A stretch of DNA of 64,000 nt from Sterolibacterium sp964437515 (GTDB taxonomy: Bacteria > Pseudomonadota > Gammaproteobacteria > Burkholderiales > Rhodocyclaceae). The notes beneath the pieces are model-generated. The model worked only from the letters and a program-made list of their open reading frames with translations. It searched no databases and was not told the DNA's origin. Below, in pieces: positions 1 to 8,805 of the stretch (its first letter is position 1; the number at the start of each line of letters is the position of its first letter). The position numbers and the translations under genes were made by a program. The stretch is from assembly GCA_964437515.1 (NCBI GenBank), contig CAYTHB010000007.1, positions 5,004 through 69,003 on the forward strand. Direction: 5' to 3'.

Positions 1-1920
1 TTGATCCCGACGCGGACAACGCAGGCGGAAATCCTCGATCGCCTCGAAGGTTTCATGACGACTACCTTGGGCAAAGGTGTGGTGCGCGCCAAGGATACGC
101 CGAACTTCATCGCCAACCGTGTGGGGATTTTCGGCATTCTCGCCATCATTCATGAGGCCGAAAAATTTGGCCTGAGCAGCGACGTGGTCGATGACCTGAC
201 CGGTACACGTCTGGGGCGCGCCAAGTCGGCTACTTTCCGCACGGCGGATGTGGTCGGTCTTGATACGATGGCGCACGTCATCAAGACGCAGAAGGAATGC
301 CTGCCGGATGATCCATTCCAGACTGTATATGGCATGCCGCCCGCGCTGGAAAAGCTGATAGCCGCAGGCAATCTGGGGCAGAAGAGTGGTGCGGGTTTCT
401 TCCGCAAGGTCGGTAAGGAATTCCAGCGTTTCGATTTTGCGACCGGTGACTATGTGCCCAGTGGTGCCAAGGCCGATGAGAGCGTCGTCAAAATTCTCAA
501 GGAGAAGGATGTCGCCAAACGTATGGCGGCCTTGCGTGCCTCAGAGCATCCGCAGGCGCAGTTCCTCTGGGCAATTTTCCGCGATGCCTTCCACTATGGG
601 GCTTTCCATCTGGAAACCATCGCTGAAAGTGCGCGCGATATCGACTTCGCCATGCGTTGGGGCTATGGCTGGACGACGGGGCCGTTTGAAATCTGGCAAG
701 CGGCGGGTTGGCAGCAGGTCGCCCAGTGGGTCAAGGAAGATATCGAAGCGGGCAAGGCTTTGTGTAATGCGCCGTTACCCGCTTGGGTGTTCGATGGCCG
801 TACCGGCGTGCATGGTAATGAAGGTTCATGGTCGTCTGCGCAGCAACGCGCAGTGCCACGCAAGGAGCTGCCGGTGTATCGTCGTCAGGCCTTCCGCGCA
901 CCCTTGGTGGGTGAGAGCGGGGCGGCGGCTGATCCGAAGACGGCAGGGGTCACTGTGTTTGAAAGTGATGCGGTGCGTGTCTGGCATCAGAATGACGATG
1001 TGTTGGTGCTGTCGATCAAGACCAAGATGCATGTGCTTGGCCCGGATGTCATCGAAGGGCTCAACAAGGCCATCGCCGAGGCAGAGCGCAATTATCAAGG
1101 TCTGGTGATCTGGAACACCGATGCTGCCGATGGCGGGGCGTTTTCGGCGGGTGCAGATTTGCAGGCGGTGCTGCCGCTGTTCATGGCGGGCGGCGCCGAG
1201 GCGCTCAAGCCCGTGGTGCATCAATTCCAGCAGGCGATGCTCGGGATTCGTTACGCGCAAGTGCCGGTGGTCGCTGCGGTGGCCGGGCTGGCACTGGGCG
1301 GCGGCTGCGAGTTGCTGATGCATGCGAGCAAGCGTGTCGCCGCGCTGGAATCCTATATTGGTCTGGTGGAAGTCGGAGTCGGGCTGGTGCCTGCCGGTGG
1401 GGGCTTGAAGGAAGCTGCGTTGCGCGCAGCGAAGGATGCCAAGGGTAACGATCTGTTGCAGTTCCTCAAGGATAACTTCCTCAATGCGGCGCTGGCGAAC
1501 GCCTCTAAATCAGCGTATGAAGCGCAGAAAATGGGCTATCTCGCGGCGGATGATGTCATCGTTTTCAATCCTTATGAGTTGCTCAATGTGGCACGCAACG
1601 AAGTGCGCGCGCTCCATGCTTCGGGTTACCGTCCGCCCATGCGTCGCCAGTTCCCTGTGGCTGGGCGTTACGGTATCGCCACCATCATGGCGCAACTGGT
1701 GAATATGCGCGATGGCGGCTTCATCTCTGAGCATGACTACACCCTGGGCTCGATGATTGCTGAAATCGTTTGCGGGGGCGATGTGGCTCAGGGCAGTCTG
1801 GTCGATGAGCAATGGCTGCTCGATCTGGAACGCAAGGCTTTCATTACCTTGCTCAATCATCCCAAGACCCAGGAACGCATCATGGGCATGATGCAGACCG
1901 GCAAGCCGGTGCGTAACTGA
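1..1920 (+). CDS. FadN-type 3-hydroxyacyl-CoA dehydrogenase / enoyl-CoA hydratase, 5' truncated by the window
   Basis: The frame is open from the first base, so the true start lies upstream; the 639 visible residues are the C-terminal part of a protein normally near 800. Residues about 20-120 carry the end of the NAD-binding part and the first 3HCDH domain (TPNFIANRVG). A second 3HCDH-like segment follows near 190-260. The enoyl-CoA hydratase/isomerase (crotonase) domain begins near 330, with the oxyanion-hole segments FSAGADL and ALGGGCELLMHASK and the acidic segment VEVGVGLVPAGGG. Dehydrogenase before crotonase is the FadN arrangement, the reverse of FadB/FadJ. It should hydrate enoyl-CoA and oxidise 3-hydroxyacyl-CoA in cytoplasmic beta-oxidation. 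The thiolase gene starts 23 bases after its stop, so the two form an operon. The family call is firm; the exact substrate range is not visible. Confidence 0.9.
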   Translation: MIPTRTTQAEILDRLEGFMTTTLGKGVVRAKDTPNFIANRVGIFGILAIIHEAEKFGLSSDVVDDLTGTRLGRAKSATFRTADVVGLDTMAHVIKTQKECLPDDPFQTVYGMPPALEKLIAAGNLGQKSGAGFFRKVGKEFQRFDFATGDYVPSGAKADESVVKILKEKDVAKRMAALRASEHPQAQFLWAIFRDAFHYGAFHLETIAESARDIDFAMRWGYGWTTGPFEIWQAAGWQQVAQWVKEDIEAGKALCNAPLPAWVFDGRTGVHGNEGSWSSAQQRAVPRKELPVYRRQAFRAPLVGESGAAADPKTAGVTVFESDAVRVWHQNDDVLVLSIKTKMHVLGPDVIEGLNKAIAEAERNYQGLVIWNTDAADGGAFSAGADLQAVLPLFMAGGAEALKPVVHQFQQAMLGIRYAQVPVVAAVAGLALGGGCELLMHASKRVAALESYIGLVEVGVGLVPAGGGLKEAALRAAKDAKGNDLLQFLKDNFLNAALANASKSAYEAQKMGYLAADDVIVFNPYELLNVARNEVRALHASGYRPPMRRQFPVAGRYGIATIMAQLVNMRDGGFISEHDYTLGSMIAEIVCGGDVAQGSLVDEQWLLDLERKAFITLLNHPKTQERIMGMMQTGKPVRN

Positions 1921-1943
1921 TAAAACGAGATAGGAGAACAGAA

Positions 1944-3140
1944 ATGACCAAACAATTACAGGATGCCTATATCGTTGCCGCGACCCGCACGCCGATTGGC
2001 AAGGCACCGCGTGGCATGTTGCGTAACGTGCGCCCGGATGATCTGCTGGTGCGTGTGTTGCAATCTGTGGTGGCACAAGCCCCCGGATTGGATCCCAAAC
2101 TGATCGAGGATGTCATCGTCGGTTGCGCTTTCCCTGAGGCCGAGCAAGGTTTGAATGTGGCGCGTATGGCGGCCTTGCTGGCCGGTTTGCCCAACACCGT
2201 GGCGGGTGTCACCGTGAATCGCTACTGCGCTTCGGGGCTGACGGCACTGGCGATGGCGGCGGATCGTATTCGCGTCGGTCAGGCGGATGTGATGATCGCC
2301 GCCGGGGTTGAGTCGATGTCGATGGTGCCGATGATGGGGCATCATCCGTCGATGAATATGAATGTGTTCAAGGACGAAAACATCACCATGGCGTATGGCA
2401 TGGGCTTGACCGCCGAGAAAGTGGCGACGCAATGGAAAGTCAGCCGCGAAGCGCAGGATGAGTTTGCCCTGCAATCGCACCAGAAGGCCATCGCCGCGCA
2501 GCAGGCGGGTGAGTTCAAGGACGAAACCACCGCGGTGGAAGTGATCGAGCGCGTGCCCAATCTGCTGACCCGTGAAATCGAGATCAGTACTCGTGTATGT
2601 ACGCAGGACGAAGGAGCGCGTGCCGATACCAGTCTGGCGACTCTGGCGAAACTCAAGCCCGTGTTTGCCGCCAAGGGGAGTGTGACGGCGGGCAACAGCT
2701 CGCAGACCTCCGATGGCGCGGGCGCGTTGCTGCTGGTTTCCGAGAAAATTCTCAAGCAGTTCAACCTCACGCCGCTGGCACGTTTTGTCTCGTTTGCGGT
2801 CAAGGGCGTGCCGCCCGAGATCATGGGCATCGGCCCCTCGGCGGCCGTGCCACTGGCGTGTCAGGCAGCGGGCATCAGCCAGTCGCAACTGGACTGGATC
2901 GAACTCAACGAAGCTTTCGCCGCGCAATCGCTGGCGGTGTTGCAGGATTTGCAGCTCGATCCGGCCAAGGTGAATCCGCTGGGCGGCGCGATTGCACTGG
3001 GGCATCCGCTGGGAGCGACAGGGGCGATTCGTGCCGCGACGGTGGTGCATGGCCTGCGTCGGCGTAAGCTGAAATACGGCATGGTGACCATGTGTATCGG
3101 TACGGGCATGGGTGCTGCGGGAGTCATTGAGCACGTCTGA
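1944..3140 (+). CDS. Acetyl-CoA acyltransferase (beta-oxidation thiolase)
   Basis: A complete 398-residue thiolase. The nucleophile Cys95 lies in NRYCASG. The second half carries NEAFAAQ, the GHPLGATGA motif with His354, and the CIGTGMG motif with the acid/base Cys384, so all catalytic parts are present. It should cleave 3-ketoacyl-CoA to acetyl-CoA and a shortened acyl-CoA, the last step after the FadN-like enzyme encoded just upstream. ATG is preceded by a GGAG-like ribosome site (AGATAGGAGAACAGAA). The pair is a degradative FadA/FadI-like system rather than the shorter biosynthetic PhaA type, judged from context; the symbol is left open. A rho-independent terminator follows within about 30 bases. 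Confidence 0.93.
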   Translation: MTKQLQDAYIVAATRTPIGKAPRGMLRNVRPDDLLVRVLQSVVAQAPGLDPKLIEDVIVGCAFPEAEQGLNVARMAALLAGLPNTVAGVTVNRYCASGLTALAMAADRIRVGQADVMIAAGVESMSMVPMMGHHPSMNMNVFKDENITMAYGMGLTAEKVATQWKVSREAQDEFALQSHQKAIAAQQAGEFKDETTAVEVIERVPNLLTREIEISTRVCTQDEGARADTSLATLAKLKPVFAAKGSVTAGNSSQTSDGAGALLLVSEKILKQFNLTPLARFVSFAVKGVPPEIMGIGPSAAVPLACQAAGISQSQLDWIELNEAFAAQSLAVLQDLQLDPAKVNPLGGAIALGHPLGATGAIRAATVVHGLRRRKLKYGMVTMCIGTGMGAAGVIEHV

Positions 3141-3171
3141 TATTTCGTTTTTTGAAATTTCTTCCTGTATT

Positions 3172-3213
3172 CCCGGCACACCGAAATCATCGGTGTGCCG
3201 GGTTTTGTTTTTT
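3172..3213 (+). terminator. Rho-independent terminator of the beta-oxidation operon
   Basis: CCCGGCACACCG (3172-3183) pairs perfectly with CGGTGTGCCGGG (3191-3202); the flanking A/T can extend the stem to 13 pairs around a five-base loop. It is followed by TTTTGTTTTTT. It lies 32 bases past the thiolase stop. Confidence 0.93.
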
Positions 3214-3404
3214 GGAGCCTGCCTCGAACAGATACAGCCCTACGAAAAATCGTATGCAACACCCTATTACAAAGTCACGTACACCTATGCGCTTCTTGTG
3301 CGTTAATGCCGATGGATACCGATTGATGAGGGTTCGTTGTTACTCCCCCTGTCATTTCGTTACCATCTCATTACATCAAACGACCCATTAGCTGAAGGTG
3401 CCCC

Positions 3405-3920
3405 ATGATGAAAGCGACTGTTCTTGTGACTGGTTTGATGGCCGTGACCTTATCTGCTCAGGCACAGGTTGCCGTGATACAGGACACGACAGAGTTTGCC
3501 CATGTGCTGAATTATTCACCCATGCCGGGGCCCCAGATTCCGCGTCAGGTTTGCTCGCCTGTGACTGTGACCCGGGAGCGTGTGGTTTCTTCAGGGGGAA
3601 GCAGTGTCGGTGGCGCTCTCGTGGGTGGGGTTCTGGGTGCTGTGGTGGGCTCGCGCTTTGGTGGCGGGCATGGTCGCGATGCGGCAGCGGTTGCAGGTGC
3701 CATTGGTGGCACAATGATTGGCGGCAATATGGGATCGGATTCGACTTCCAGTTACGAGCCGGTTACAACGACACAAACACAGTGTCACACCGTTTATGAA
3801 GCCGGCCCACCTTCGGGTTATCAGGTCACTTACGACTACAAGGGCAAGCTTTACACAACGATACTGCGTAGCCCTCCCGGTGAATATCTGCGGGTACGCA
3901 ACCGGATTACCGTGGAATAA
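3405..3920 (+). CDS. Glycine-zipper 2TM domain envelope protein
   Basis: A 171-residue exported protein. The N-terminus is a typical signal peptide (MMKATVLVTGLMAVTLSAQA, probable cleavage after AQA) without a lipobox cysteine. Residues about 65-110 are a glycine-zipper segment (GGALVGGVLGAVVG and AGAIGGTMIGGNMG), as in the 17 kDa surface antigen / SlyB-like family, which inserts in or lies against the outer membrane. The C-terminal part has CHTVYEAGPPSGYQVTYDYKG, typical of betaproteobacterial family members. A GAAGG ribosome site precedes the ATG. Its role is probably envelope structure or stress; no catalytic residues are visible. It lies 26 bases before another exported protein, so they may be co-transcribed. 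Confidence 0.8.
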   Translation: MMKATVLVTGLMAVTLSAQAQVAVIQDTTEFAHVLNYSPMPGPQIPRQVCSPVTVTRERVVSSGGSSVGGALVGGVLGAVVGSRFGGGHGRDAAAVAGAIGGTMIGGNMGSDSTSSYEPVTTTQTQCHTVYEAGPPSGYQVTYDYKGKLYTTILRSPPGEYLRVRNRITVE

Positions 3921-3946
3921 ACGGGATTTTGAGTTTAGAGGCGGAG

Positions 3947-4552
3947 ATGACCATTCGTTCAACGACTTTGGTGCTGTTGGCCTTATCGCTGATGGCGCAT
4001 CCTGCCTATGCAGATCATGGTCATGGGCGCGGATTTTATGGTGCTCGACCTCCGGGAATGGGGATGAGCATGGGATACCGTTCTCCATCTCCCCCCGCCT
4101 ATTCTGCCTCTCTCTCCTATTCGTCCTCACCAAATTATGGCTACCAGCACATGCACGGAGGGCGTCATTTCTGGGGGCCGTTTGGATTGTTGGTGGGTTC
4201 AGCACTCCTGTATTCCGCCTTGCAACCCCGCACGACGTACACCTATGAGTCACGCACGATTTACGCTCCGCCTCCCGTGACGATGTATTACGCGCCGCCA
4301 CCTGCGCCGGTGGTGCAATACTATGATTCTGTCCCTGCAACTTCGATGACGACGGTGACAGTACTTCCCGCACGCGGTAGTGCTTATTCGTCGCCACTTT
4401 CGATGGATGCGAATGCCCAGCCGGGTCCGGGAGCATCGGGTGCGGCGTGGTGGTATCAATGCCGGAATCCGGCTGGTTTCTATCCTTACATTACGGAATG
4501 TCCGGTGGGATGGGAAAAGGTGGCGCCTGCGCCACCTCCTCCAGCACCGTAA
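3947..4552 (+). CDS. Exported Gly/Ser/Tyr/Pro-rich protein of unknown function
   Basis: The ATG at 3947 is chosen because GAGG lies five bases upstream and it starts a clean signal peptide (MTIRSTTLVLLALSLMAHPAYA); an in-frame TTG at 3929 is less likely. The mature part of about 180 residues is low complexity, rich in Gly, Ser, Tyr and Pro, with a short hydrophobic stretch near 75-90 (FGLLVGSALLYSAL). It ends in a conserved-looking module, WYQCRNPAGFYPYITECP, with two cysteines, then a Pro/Ala tail. I recognise this C-terminal pattern from unnamed periplasmic proteins but know no function. It follows the glycine-zipper gene closely, suggesting a shared envelope role. Confidence 0.7.
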   Translation: MTIRSTTLVLLALSLMAHPAYADHGHGRGFYGARPPGMGMSMGYRSPSPPAYSASLSYSSSPNYGYQHMHGGRHFWGPFGLLVGSALLYSALQPRTTYTYESRTIYAPPPVTMYYAPPPAPVVQYYDSVPATSMTTVTVLPARGSAYSSPLSMDANAQPGPGASGAAWWYQCRNPAGFYPYITECPVGWEKVAPAPPPPAP

Positions 4553-4592
4553 CGTAGTTGTCTCGTTACTGTTAATCGTTACGGCGAGAGTG

Positions 4593-6593
4593 CTACTTCT
4601 GTCCCCGAATTTCCTCAAAAAACGCTTGAGGAGAAGGTGCGCGTCCCAGAAAAGCGCGCACCATATCATTCCCTGTCCGCTCGCCACCGCGTTCGAGAAT
4701 ATCCTGCCGGAAGCGTTTTCCGACAGCAGGGTTCATCAGATCGTTGCCATAGGCCGATAGCATGTCGAGTGCTAATACTTCTGACCACATATAGCCGTAA
4801 TAACCCGCGCCATAGCCTCGGATGATGTGTTCAAACTGAGCGGGGAAGGCCGTTCCGGCGACATGTCCCAATGACGTGGCGGCTTCCATGCGCTCCCATG
4901 TGGGTAATGCCGGTTCAGGGTGTTCGGCATAGAGTGCCATATCAAAGCTGGCGTAGAGATGCTGGCGTGCATAACGGATCCCGCGACCAAAATGATGCGC
5001 AGCATTGAGGCGTTGCATCATGTCGGCATCAATTTCCGGGCAGCCTTGATCTTTGCAAAGCGGATGCAGCAGACGGATGGATTCCGGGCGACGTGCCCAC
5101 GCTTCATACATCTGCGAGGGGGCTTCGACAAAATCGGTTTCCACATGGGTTCCGGCATGATCGACATAACGTGTGCGTGACAGGACGCCATGCATGAGAT
5201 GGCCGAATTCATGCACCAATGTTTCCAGTTCGTTGAAATTCAATCCCTGACGGTTGAAATTGGCGACGAGTGCGGTGATGGGCGTGCGTTGCGCCAAGCG
5301 GCTGGCACCACGCACGCCAAAGGCGGCGGCATGGGTGAATTTGCCTTCGCGTGGAAACAGGTCAAGATAAATGCTGCCCAGAAATTCGCCGGTGGCCGTG
5401 TCCCAGACCTGATAGCTGCGTATTTCGGGTGACCAGACTGGTGCGCTGGCCGGACGGAATTCAATGCCATACAAGGTGCTGGAGATCTGCATGATCCAGG
5501 CGACGGCAGCCTCGGTGGGGAAATACTTTCGTAAGTCTTCCTGGTCGATGGCATAGCGTTGCTGCTTGAGGCGTTCTTGATAATAGGCGACATCCCAGCG
5601 GTCCAGTTTGACTTGTGAGAGCGCTTGTCCAAGGTCGGCCGCTTTGGCAGCACGTAGCTCTTCGAGGTCGCGTTGTTCGGTATCGCGCACGGCCTGCATG
5701 ACGTCGTCGAGAAAGCGATACACGACTTCAGGTCTTTCCACCATGCGTCGTCGGGCAACGTAATGGGCATAACTCGGAAAGCCGAACAGTGCCGCCATTT
5801 CATGACGTAGCTGAACTGTTTCATCGAGCAGTTGCAAATTGCGCGCACCGCCTCGATTGCTGAAAGCGAATTGATAACGCTGACGTGCTCCAGCATCACG
5901 GGCACTTTCCATGAAGGGAACGTAATCCGGGTAGTCAAAGCCCAGCAGATAACGTCCTTGTTCATCACGCGATTTTTGCGACAGATAAGCGGCGGGAAGT
6001 CCTTCGACCTCTGCCTGGGTAAAGGTTAGGCGGGTCTTGTCGTTGCGCAGATTGCGTTCGAATTCCTGACGGATACGTTCCAGACGTTCGAGGGTATTTT
6101 TCATCTGCGTTCGCTTTTCAGGTGGCAAGCTCACGCCCGTATCTTCAAACGCTTCGCGTAAATCCTTTTGCAGCTTGGCATCAATGGCATCTGCGGGTTT
6201 CAGTGCTGTCAAGACGTGATACAGCTTTTCATCCTGAAACAAGGCGGTGGCGTATTGGTTGTATTTGAGCAGGCAGGCTTCTGCTGCCTGTCGCACGGCG
6301 GCATCTGGCGATACATTGCTCAGAAGATACACCGGGCTTTCGATGTTTTCCTGCGTGATTTCCAGCGTATTCCAGTCATGTAGCCAGCGAGAGAGTGCTG
6401 CCGCTTGACGCAACCGTTCGACTTGTTGCTGCAACTGCACCAGGCCATCGTCACAAGCGTGAGATAACTGATCGGCATTCCAAACAGGAAGTGCAGGTGG
6501 CGAAGTGGATTCATCCGAAGATGCGGCTTGCAGGGGTAGGCAGACGAGCAGACAAAGAGCAGGCAGCCAATGCGCGAATGTGGTTTTTTTCAT
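4593..6593 (-). CDS. M3 family (thimet-type) oligopeptidase, exported
   Basis: A 666-residue zinc peptidase. The N-terminus is a signal peptide (MKKTTFAHWLPALCLLVCLPLQAAS), so it acts in the periplasm, unlike cytoplasmic OpdA. The zinc site HEFGH spans residues 461-465, followed by the glutamate-containing segment FVEAPSQMYEAW; both are hallmarks of M3 enzymes, which cut short oligopeptides. Its ATG overlaps the TGA of the upstream peptide-binding protein (ATGA at 6590-6593), implying coupled translation. A periplasmic oligopeptidase paired with peptide-binding proteins suggests capture and trimming of peptides; that link is inferred from gene order only. Confidence 0.9.
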   Translation of the reverse strand: MKKTTFAHWLPALCLLVCLPLQAASSDESTSPPALPVWNADQLSHACDDGLVQLQQQVERLRQAAALSRWLHDWNTLEITQENIESPVYLLSNVSPDAAVRQAAEACLLKYNQYATALFQDEKLYHVLTALKPADAIDAKLQKDLREAFEDTGVSLPPEKRTQMKNTLERLERIRQEFERNLRNDKTRLTFTQAEVEGLPAAYLSQKSRDEQGRYLLGFDYPDYVPFMESARDAGARQRYQFAFSNRGGARNLQLLDETVQLRHEMAALFGFPSYAHYVARRRMVERPEVVYRFLDDVMQAVRDTEQRDLEELRAAKAADLGQALSQVKLDRWDVAYYQERLKQQRYAIDQEDLRKYFPTEAAVAWIMQISSTLYGIEFRPASAPVWSPEIRSYQVWDTATGEFLGSIYLDLFPREGKFTHAAAFGVRGASRLAQRTPITALVANFNRQGLNFNELETLVHEFGHLMHGVLSRTRYVDHAGTHVETDFVEAPSQMYEAWARRPESIRLLHPLCKDQGCPEIDADMMQRLNAAHHFGRGIRYARQHLYASFDMALYAEHPEPALPTWERMEAATSLGHVAGTAFPAQFEHIIRGYGAGYYGYMWSEVLALDMLSAYGNDLMNPAVGKRFRQDILERGGERTGNDMVRAFLGRAPSPQAFFEEIRGQK

Positions 6594-8419
6594 GGATTTT
6601 TTGGGGCTGGACGTTGTGGATTTTTATGTTCGGGTTGGATATCCATATACAACCATTCCGCATGAAGGATGGGATGCTTCTTGTAGCCGATGACCCAAGG
6701 CTGCACCAGCATGTTACGCACGCGTGACAGATCAAGCCGCCAGGGCGCGTAGACTTCAATTAGCCGCGCCATTTCGTGATACAGACGATCACGCTCAGCG
6801 CCCGGCGGGAGTTTTTTCGATGCGGCGTAGCGTTGGTCGAACTCGGGGATGCGCACACAGCCGGCATTGCTTTGATTCGTGTGCGGGCCGTAGAGCAGTT
6901 GCATGAAATTGTCGCCGTCGGGATAGTCGGCAATCCATCCGGCGGTTCGCATTTGTAGCTTGCATTGTTTTTCCAGTTTCAGCAGATCGGGAAAGGGCAT
7001 TTTTTGGGATTCCATGCGGATACCAATGGAATCAAAAGCTTTTTTCCACATCTCTTCCTGCTGACGACCCGTGGAATCCGGACGGCTGGCGTAACGAATG
7101 GCGAAGGGTTTGCCATCGGGCAGGTTGCGCCAACCCTCCGCCGATTTTTTGTAGCCATAGCGGTCGAGCAAGGCATTGGCGGTGGCCACATCCTTTCTGA
7201 TCGTAGTTTGCCAGTTTGGGTCGTGACCAACTACACCGGGGGGGATGGGGTAGTCGATCGCCACCGCCTGATTGTTGCGCACCACGCGGATTTCTTCGGC
7301 GACATCGTAAGCCATCGCCATGGCACGCCGTAAGGCAATTTGGGGCTTGCCCATGCCGCCGACCACGGGGTCATTCCATTGCCAGTAGTGATAAACAATT
7401 TCAGGGTCGATGATGCGTGAGAGCTTGATGCCACGTTGCGTCAGTTCGGGTTTGAGCTGGTCACCGCGTTCGCCAGCCAAGGCGCGCGGCGCGAGTGGGC
7501 CATCCATGTTCATGACCTCCAGTTCGCCACTTTGAAAAGCCAGCCAGCGTGCCTGATCTTCTTCCATGACGGTGATTTCAACGCGATCAATGGCGGGTAG
7601 TTTCTTGCCTTGCATTTCCTTGATGAGCGAAGCATCTGCGGGATCCTGACTGTTGAAATTCCATGTCATCCCATGGTATTGCGGGTTTTGGGTCAGCACG
7701 ATTTTCGTACCGCGCACCCATTGTTCTAGGCGAAAAGCCCCCGTGCCAACCGGGTGATCCATGACACGACCACTTGCGTCGCCATATTTTTCAACGACCT
7801 CACGTGCCATCGCGCTGGTTTGCGGGAAAGCCAGCAGGTAAGCCAGATTCGGTTCGGCTTGCAGCAAGCGCAGGCGCAGGGTGTAGCGATCAACCGCTTC
7901 AATGCCGGGAATGACCTTGTTGTAATCAAATGCGCCTGATTTTTGCGCGGCGGTGGCGAGGTCATCCAGCCCGACAAACTTGTGTTCGACCAGAAAGGCA
8001 TAGGGCGAACGTACTTTCGGGTCGATCAGTCGTTTGAGCGCATAGACATAGTCTGCCGCCGTGAGTTCGCGCGGCTTACTTTGAAAAACGGCATCAGGGG
8101 CAAAGTGGATACCTGGGCGGATTTTTAGTGTCCATGTCAGCCCATCCGCCGAGATTTCCGGCAGTGCTGTGGCGGTCAGCGGGATGAGCTTGGCAGGGCG
8201 TGCAAGATAGTCATAGGTCAGCAGTGTTTCAAAAATTGCCTCGATTAGCGTGCCTGAGTAGTAGTCATGCACCCCAGCCGGATCAAAGCCGGTTTCCGCC
8301 GCAGAAAACACCCAGCGCACGGTTTTTTCGGGCGCGGCATGGGTAGCGGTGGGGGCAAGGAAGTTTGCGCATAGGAGCAGCAAGACAAAAATTATTTTTG
8401 TCAGCGTTAAACGATGCAT
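6590..8419 (-). CDS. ABC transporter peptide-binding protein (SBP family 5), copy 1
   Basis: The start is placed at 8419, giving 609 residues with a signal peptide (MHRLTLTKIIFVLLLLCANF, cleavage near THA). The open frame runs 83 codons further upstream, but that part is encoded by degenerate repeats and would bury the signal peptide, so it is not taken as protein. Typical family-5 features are visible: the N-terminal segment on completing a task as FDPAGVHDYYSGTLIEAIFE, the GTGAFRLEQWVRG block, and the C-terminal ADYPDGDNFMQLLYGP. The family binds oligopeptides, nickel or opines. No permease or ATPase gene lies nearby. It is a paralogue of the protein at 9404-11188. No clear ribosome site precedes the chosen ATG, perhaps because the repeats replaced the original leader. 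Confidence 0.85.
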   Translation of the reverse strand: MHRLTLTKIIFVLLLLCANFLAPTATHAAPEKTVRWVFSAAETGFDPAGVHDYYSGTLIEAIFETLLTYDYLARPAKLIPLTATALPEISADGLTWTLKIRPGIHFAPDAVFQSKPRELTAADYVYALKRLIDPKVRSPYAFLVEHKFVGLDDLATAAQKSGAFDYNKVIPGIEAVDRYTLRLRLLQAEPNLAYLLAFPQTSAMAREVVEKYGDASGRVMDHPVGTGAFRLEQWVRGTKIVLTQNPQYHGMTWNFNSQDPADASLIKEMQGKKLPAIDRVEITVMEEDQARWLAFQSGELEVMNMDGPLAPRALAGERGDQLKPELTQRGIKLSRIIDPEIVYHYWQWNDPVVGGMGKPQIALRRAMAMAYDVAEEIRVVRNNQAVAIDYPIPPGVVGHDPNWQTTIRKDVATANALLDRYGYKKSAEGWRNLPDGKPFAIRYASRPDSTGRQQEEMWKKAFDSIGIRMESQKMPFPDLLKLEKQCKLQMRTAGWIADYPDGDNFMQLLYGPHTNQSNAGCVRIPEFDQRYAASKKLPPGAERDRLYHEMARLIEVYAPWRLDLSRVRNMLVQPWVIGYKKHPILHAEWLYMDIQPEHKNPQRPAPKNP

Positions 8420-8448
8420 GAAGGATGGGGCGGAGAGGATCGCTCTAC

Positions 8449-8660
8449 CGACCACCCCGCCCTTCGGGCACCCCTCCAAAGGAGGGGAATTGATCCGATC
8501 CTTCGGGCAAACCTTCAGGGGAGGGGGATTGATTCTGTTTTTCGGGCAGGCCGTCAGGGGAGTGGGATTGATTCGGTTCTTCGGGCAGTTATGTAGCGGA
8601 TTGGAATTGATCCAACCGACCTTTGGGCGTGCTTTCGAGTGAAGGATTTGGTTCGTGTAA
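8449..8660. repeat. Decaying 39-bp tandem repeat array upstream of the binding-protein gene
   Basis: The octamer TTCGGGCA recurs at 8463, 8502, 8541 and 8580, with a weaker TTTGGGCG at 8622, so the unit is 39 bases. The first unit is a complete intergenic repeat (ACCACCCCGCCC ... CCCCTCCAAAGGAGGGG); later ones are progressively mutated. On the minus strand the array reads as 13-residue repeats (NRINPPPLKVCPK and variants) because 39 is a multiple of three. Units abut without spacers. Confidence 0.85.
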
Positions 8661-8699
8661 TGCTTCATTGTTCGGTTTCTCTCATTTGGAGTCTGTAGG

Positions 8700-8805
8700 G
8701 GCGCTCAGGATTAGGCGGGGTCAATTTCCTTCTTCTGGAGGGGGTGCCCAGGATCAGGCCGGGTCAATTCCTATCCTCTGGAAGGGTGCTCAGGATCAGG
8801 CGGGG
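8700..8805. repeat. 42-bp tandem repeats in the opposite orientation
   Basis: Three units of the form GGTGCYCAGGATCAGGC, GGGTCAATTCC, TCCTCTGGA recur with a 42-base period and lead into the repeat at the 3' end of the DUF559 gene. They are in inverse orientation to the 39-bp array at 8449-8660. Together the arrays fill the 385 bases between DUF559 and the binding-protein start, which hold no other gene. Confidence 0.8.

Noticed and set aside
1956..3179. 407-residue open frame antisense to the thiolase gene
   Set aside because: Composition is His/Arg/Gln-rich and has no family pattern; the sense frame is a complete thiolase.
6590..8668. Full 692-residue version of the first binding protein
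   Set aside because: The first 83 codons are degenerate repeats and precede a clean signal peptide; start moved to 8419.
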